Of a DNA stretch of 64,000 nt, positions 59,921 to 64,000 are shown one piece after another. The first letter of the stretch is position 1; the number at the start of each line of letters is the position of its first letter. Below the pieces are notes generated by a model, which did not search any database, was not told the origin of the DNA, and worked only from the letters and a program-made list of their open reading frames with translations. Origin of the DNA: Xanthomonas fragariae (lineage in GTDB: Bacteria; Pseudomonadota; Gammaproteobacteria; Xanthomonadales; Xanthomonadaceae); contig NZ_LT853882.1 of the NCBI RefSeq assembly GCF_900183975.1, positions 923,501 through 987,500 of the forward strand. Reading direction: 5' to 3'. Position numbers and translations under genes: made by a program.

Positions 59921-62029
59921 TTACGCCAGCATGCGCACCTTCGGCTCGCGTGCCCACTGGCGGGTTTTGGCCGCGGCGATAAACGCCTTGGTATCGGCTG
60001 CCGGGATCACGCCGGCGTCCTTACCGACGTTACCGGCGTTCAGCAGCAGCTGCGCGCCATCGTCGAAGGCGATCGCCTTCAGATGCGCCCAGGCGTGACT
60101 GACGAAATCCAGTGCAGCCGATTCGCGCGTCAGCAATGTCGCCGCTTCCGAAGACAGCAGTACCGCCACTGCATCGAAGACGACCGATGGTGTGCCTGCC
60201 AACTGACCATCGGCTGCCAGCTGTTTGCCGTCGCTGAGCTTGGCACCACCGAGCTTGGGCGCGACGATTTTGACGGTAGCGCCCTCAGCTTCTGCCGCTT
60301 TGCGAATCGCCTTGATCGCAGCTGCATCGGAGCCATCGTGAATCAGAATGCCGACCGTGCGTCCCTGAAGTGTGTCTTTCATCTTGCCGATCAGCTGCAA
60401 GGCTGGCGACAACGGCATGTCGGTGGGCGCCACTGCTGCCGGTGGTGCCGGCGGCAAGGTGGTCATGCCCATGCCATCGGCCACGCGCTGTGCCAGTGCC
60501 GGGTCGATATGACGCAGGTGGCCGACGATGGCCTCGCGCACGTGTGCGGTTTCTACCTTCGACAATTCGAACACCAGCGCCGATGCGATGTGCGCCTGTT
60601 CCGGTGCGGTCTGGCTACGGTAGAACAGCCGTGCCTGGCTGTAGTGATCGGCAAAGCTTTCCGCGCGCACGCGGCCCTTTGCGCCGTCTTCGGCCGGCGT
60701 TGCATGGCTGCGGAATCCACGCAGCGCCTCACGCGGCGTATCGGCTTGTAGTGAGCTAGGTTCGTAAGCGACACGGCCCTTGGGCACACCCATCTGCATA
60801 TGACCGTCGCGCTGATTGTTGGCAAACGGACACTTGGGTGCATTGATCGGGATCTGATGGAAATTCGGCCCGCCCAGACGGCTTAGCTGCGTATCCAGAT
60901 ACGAGAACAGGCGGCCCTGCAGCAGCGGATCGTTGCTGAAGTCGATGCCGGGCACGATGTTGGCTGCGCAGTAGGCGACCTGTTCGGTCTCTGCGAAGAA
61001 ATTATCCGGCCAGCGGTCCAGTACCATGCGGCCGACGATCTGCAGCGGTATCAGTTCTTCGGGAATGACCTTGGTCGAATCCAGATGGTCGAAGGGGAAT
61101 GCGTCGGCATGCGCTTCGGTAAACAACTGCACGCCGAGCTCCCATTCCGGGAAGTTGCCGCGCTGGATTGCTTCGAATAGATCGCGGCGATGAAAGTCCT
61201 GATCGGCACCGGCAATCTTCACTGCTTCGTCCCAGATGGTGGACTGCAAGCCGAGCTTGGGGCGCCAATGGAATTTGACGAAGGTGCTCTCGCCGTTCTC
61301 GTTGAGGAAACGGAAGCTGTGAACGCCGAAGCCTTCGATCATGCGCAGCGAGCGCGGGATGGTGCGATCGCTCATCGCCCACATCACCATATGCATCGAC
61401 TCGGGCGTTAGCGAAATGAAATCCCAGAACGTGTCGTGTGCGCTGGCCGCTTGCGGAAAGCCGCGGTCCGGCTCCATCTTCACCGCATGAATGAGGTCGG
61501 GAAACTTGATCGCATCCTGGATGAAGAATACCGGGATGTTGTTGCCTACCAGATCCCAATTACCTTCCTTGGTATAGAACTTCACCGCGAATCCGCGCAC
61601 ATCGCGCGGCGTATCCACCGAGCCGGCACCGCCTGCGACAGTGGAGAAGCGGGTAAATAGCGGGGTTTTTTCGCCGACCTCGGTAAAGATCTTGGCGGTG
61701 GTGTACTGGCTCAACGATTTTGTCAGTTCGAAGTAGCCGTGCGCTGCACTGCCGCGCGCATGCACGATGCGCTCGGGGATACGTTCGTGATCGAAGTGGG
61801 TGATCTTCTCGCGCAGGATGAAGTCTTCCAGCAACGTCGGGCCGCGCGGCGTGGCGCGTAGCGAGTTCTGATTGTCGTCAACCGCAATGCCTTGGTTGGT
61901 GGTCAGTTGCCGATGCGTTCGGCCTGCCTTTTGGTGCAACTCATCGCCGCTACCGCGCAACACATCGGAGGTGGCGCTTGCCGCGGCGATGGCAGACAGT
62001 TGCTCGGGTTTGCTGGGGGACTTGGGCAT
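59921..62029 (-). CDS. katE: Large-subunit catalase, HPII type
   Basis: An ATG at 62029 gives 702 residues starting [20 protein letters not shown]; an upstream start is possible but adds no conserved sequence. Catalase active-site residues are visible: the distal histidine in [18 protein letters not shown], the asparagine in [14 protein letters not shown] and the heme tyrosine in [15 protein letters not shown]. The C-terminal extension is a DJ-1/PfpI-like flavodoxin fold ([32 protein letters not shown]) characteristic of large-subunit catalases. It detoxifies hydrogen peroxide in the cytoplasm, relevant to plant oxidative bursts and stationary phase. Confidence 0.95.
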   Translation of the reverse strand: MPKSPSKPEQLSAIAAASATSDVLRGSGDELHQKAGRTHRQLTTNQGIAVDDNQNSLRATPRGPTLLEDFILREKITHFDHERIPERIVHARGSAAHGYFELTKSLSQYTTAKIFTEVGEKTPLFTRFSTVAGGAGSVDTPRDVRGFAVKFYTKEGNWDLVGNNIPVFFIQDAIKFPDLIHAVKMEPDRGFPQAASAHDTFWDFISLTPESMHMVMWAMSDRTIPRSLRMIEGFGVHSFRFLNENGESTFVKFHWRPKLGLQSTIWDEAVKIAGADQDFHRRDLFEAIQRGNFPEWELGVQLFTEAHADAFPFDHLDSTKVIPEELIPLQIVGRMVLDRWPDNFFAETEQVAYCAANIVPGIDFSNDPLLQGRLFSYLDTQLSRLGGPNFHQIPINAPKCPFANNQRDGHMQMGVPKGRVAYEPSSLQADTPREALRGFRSHATPAEDGAKGRVRAESFADHYSQARLFYRSQTAPEQAHIASALVFELSKVETAHVREAIVGHLRHIDPALAQRVADGMGMTTLPPAPPAAVAPTDMPLSPALQLIGKMKDTLQGRTVGILIHDGSDAAAIKAIRKAAEAEGATVKIVAPKLGGAKLSDGKQLAADGQLAGTPSVVFDAVAVLLSSEAATLLTRESAALDFVSHAWAHLKAIAFDDGAQLLLNAGNVGKDAGVIPAADTKAFIAAAKTRQWAREPKVRMLA

Positions 62030-62400
62030 GGAACTGCACCTCGCGGGCTTGGGATGCTGGCTGATCCGCAAAGCCTGGGAGTGGCGCTGTTAATTGCATG
62101 TGTCTGCATGCGAACGAATACTCTTATGCATATGGAAGTTTGCGATCCATCGCATTTGCTTGTTGCCTCTGTCAAGCGATGCGGCAATACACCGCTGCGT
62201 GAAGCGCAACGAGCTCGACTATTGCGCGGTGTTACAGCTCACTAGCGTGTGTTGGCCACTCTAATGTGCCGGTAGATGCGTAATGCGCCGGTAGATGCGC
62301 TGACGTTGACATAGCGTGGGCGCAGCCATCCCACAACGCACAGCGATGATGCTGCACGAAGTCGGGCGTTGCGCCGATCCTGCCTGCGCGGCGGTGGCGC
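62030..62400. other. Intergenic region between katE and gcvP
   Basis: About 370 bases containing the katE promoter zone on the minus strand. The only feature I can support is a 19-bp direct repeat at 62262-62299. No gene, tRNA or clear terminator is seen. Confidence 0.6.
62262..62299 (+). repeat. 19-bp tandem direct repeat (two copies)
   Basis: TAATGTGCCGGTAGATGCG (62262-62280) and TAATGCGCCGGTAGATGCG (62281-62299) are adjacent and differ at one base. The position, about 230 bases upstream of katE, could be regulatory or a chance duplication. Confidence 0.85.
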
Positions 62401-64000
62401 TTACGCCTCTACGTCGCCCTTATACGCATCGACCGGGATACAGGTGCACATCACGTTCTTGTCGCCGTAGACGTTGTCCACGCGTGCCACCGGCGGCCAG
62501 TACTTGTGCTGCTTGAGGCTGAGCAGCGGGAAGGCAGCCAGTTCGCGCGGGTAGGCGTGGGGCCACTCATTGGCCGACACTTGCGTTGCGGTGTGCGGTG
62601 CGTGCTTGAGCGGGTTGTCTTGGCGGTCCAGGCGGCCGTCTTCGATCGCGCGGATTTCTTCGCGGACCTGGATCATCGCGTCGATGAAGCGGTCCAGTTC
62701 GTGCTGCGATTCGCTTTCGGTCGGTTCGACCATCAGCGTGCCGGCCACCGGGAAGCTCAACGTCGGCGCGTGGAAGCCGAAGTCGATCAAACGCTTGGCG
62801 ATATCCTCGGCACCGATGCCGCTGGTCTTTTCCAGCGGGCGGATATCGAGGATGCACTCGTGCGCTACCAAGCCATTACGGCCGGTGTATAGCGTCTTGT
62901 AATGCGGCGCTAGATGCTTGGCGATGTAGTTAGCGTTGAGCAGCGCTACCTGGGTCGCCTTGCGCAGCCCGGCGCTGCCCATCATGGTCACGTACATCCA
63001 GCTGATTGGCAGGATCGAGGCCGAGCCATAGCTGGCTGCGCTTACCATGCCGACGTCGCCTTCGCTCCCCAAAGTTCTGGGAAGGAAGGGCGCCAGATGC
63101 GACTTCACCGCACATGGCCCCACTCCTGGGCCACCGCCGCCATGCGGAATGCAGAAGGTCTTGTGCAGATTGAGATGCGACACGTCCGAGCCCCACTTGC
63201 CGGGCTTGGCCACGCCGACCAGTGCGTTCATGTTGGCGCCGTCGGTGTAGACCTGGCCGCCATGCGCATGCACGGCTTCGCAGATCGCCACCACGTCTTC
63301 TTCAAACACGCCATGCGTGGACGGGTAGGTGATCATCAGCGCAGCCAGACGCTCGGAATATTTTTCTGCCTTGGCGCGAATGTCTTCGACATCGACGTTG
63401 CCGTTGGCATCGCACTTGGTGACCACTACGGTCATGCCGCACATCTGCGCGGAGGCCGGGTTGGTGCCGTGCGCGGATTCGGGAATCAGGCAGATATCGC
63501 GGCGCGCTTGGCCCCGCGAGCGGTGATAGGCGCGAATCGCCAGCAAGCCGGCATATTCGCCCTGCGCGCCGGAATTGGGTTGCAGGCTCACCGCATCGTA
63601 GCCGGTGCACTCGACCAGCATCGCTTCCAGTTCGTCGATCAACTGCGCGTAGCCGGCCGACTGTTCGGCCGGTGCCAGCGGATGGATCGCGCCGAACTCG
63701 GGCCAGGTGACCGGGATCATTTCGGCGGTGGCATTGAGCTTCATGGTGCAGCTGCCGAGCGGGATCATGGTGCGATCCATCGCCAGATCCTTGTCGGCCA
63801 GCGAGCGCATATAGCGCAGCAGTTCGTGCTCGCTGTGGTGGGTATTGAACACCGGGTGCCTCAGGAACGCGCTGGTGCGCAGCAGACCTTGCGGCAAGGC
63901 ATCGGTGGTGGCGGCGTCGAGCGCATCGATGGTCACTCCCGGCATCCTGCCTCCCGCGACACTCGCACCTGCTTGTGCATCGTCCAGCTGCACGCCGAAC
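62401..64000 (-). CDS. gcvP: Glycine dehydrogenase (decarboxylating), P protein, C-terminal part
   Basis: The window ends inside this gene; 533 C-terminal residues are present of an expected 950-980. The PLP lysine lies in [20 protein letters not shown]. Other P-protein blocks: [20 protein letters not shown] region ([14 protein letters not shown]), [38 protein letters not shown] and [20 protein letters not shown]. It decarboxylates glycine and passes the methylamine group to lipoylated H protein (GcvH) in the glycine cleavage system. The 3' end ([19 protein letters not shown]) is complete. Confidence 0.97.
   Translation of the reverse strand, partial: FGVQLDDAQAGASVAGGRMPGVTIDALDAATTDALPQGLLRTSAFLRHPVFNTHHSEHELLRYMRSLADKDLAMDRTMIPLGSCTMKLNATAEMIPVTWPEFGAIHPLAPAEQSAGYAQLIDELEAMLVECTGYDAVSLQPNSGAQGEYAGLLAIRAYHRSRGQARRDICLIPESAHGTNPASAQMCGMTVVVTKCDANGNVDVEDIRAKAEKYSERLAALMITYPSTHGVFEEDVVAICEAVHAHGGQVYTDGANMNALVGVAKPGKWGSDVSHLNLHKTFCIPHGGGGPGVGPCAVKSHLAPFLPRTLGSEGDVGMVSAASYGSASILPISWMYVTMMGSAGLRKATQVALLNANYIAKHLAPHYKTLYTGRNGLVAHECILDIRPLEKTSGIGAEDIAKRLIDFGFHAPTLSFPVAGTLMVEPTESESQHELDRFIDAMIQVREEIRAIEDGRLDRQDNPLKHAPHTATQVSANEWPHAYPRELAAFPLLSLKQHKYWPPVARVDNVYGDKNVMCTCIPVDAYKGDVEA

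Overview
The window reads as a chromosome segment of a plant-associated Xanthomonas (Xanthomonadaceae, Gammaproteobacteria). Support comes from the xanthoferrin/vibrioferrin-type siderophore operon (xsuA-xssABCDE order), the Pro-Arg-His-Lys tRNA cluster, several IS5- and IS3-family elements typical of the genus, and high-GC coding with GTG/TTG starts. The species cannot be fixed from sequence alone. Many genes carry frameshifts, nonsense codons or IS truncations, so the genome is decaying under IS activity.

Layout. 1-7.8 kb: a phosphate block, all on the minus strand: phoB (with a Pho box), phoR, ppk, ppx, a broken glycosyltransferase and the start of a PAP2 phosphatase. 7.9-11.8 kb: housekeeping genes bepA, a glutaredoxin, a carboxymuconolactone decarboxylase-like protein and an isocitrate/isopropylmalate-type dehydrogenase. 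12.0-14.3 kb: IS copy A landed in the stop codon of a Bax-inhibitor-1/YccA gene. 14.4-14.96 kb: four tRNAs and a terminator. 15.0-20.5 kb: a degraded island next to tRNA-Lys (GHKL ATPase, IS copy B, a truncated integrase, small genes, an IS3 element, and a patch of repeated ATTACC hexamers).

20.6-36.8 kb: a type VI secretion VgrG island with two modules in tandem, each ordered VgrG - DUF4123 adaptor - VasX-like MIX effector - membrane immunity-like protein. Module 1 has two tandem immunity paralogues, module 2 has a 5'-truncated VgrG, and an orphan effector fragment follows. 36.7-37.4 kb holds an inverted repeat and gene debris. clpB follows with a sigma-32-like promoter. 40.2-41.4 kb: a phosphodiester glycosidase-like gene whose N-terminus carries a eukaryote-like IQ motif and may be frameshifted. 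41.4-43.8 kb: a metY fragment, a cobalamin riboswitch and btuB. 43.85-54.1 kb: the siderophore operon on the minus strand behind a Fur-like site, headed by an HpcH/HpaI aldolase. 54.1-59.75 kb: an insertion-rich stretch with a 46-residue-repeat gene fragment and a G12 tract, IS copy C, an H-NS-like gene with an early stop, a 142-bp MITE, two IS427-like elements and an AraC-type regulator. 59.9-64 kb: the large catalase katE and the 3' part of gcvP.

How parts work together. PhoB/PhoR probably control phosphate-responsive genes beside the polyphosphate enzymes. The T6SS modules look like exchangeable toxin cassettes amplified by recombination in vgrG and in the shared effector N-terminal region. 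The siderophore genes overlap by ATGA junctions and form one Fur-regulated unit for synthesis, export and uptake. The most novel-looking items are the duplicated T6SS cassettes with paired immunity genes, the IQ-motif glycosidase, and the 46-residue-repeat fragment with its G12 tract.
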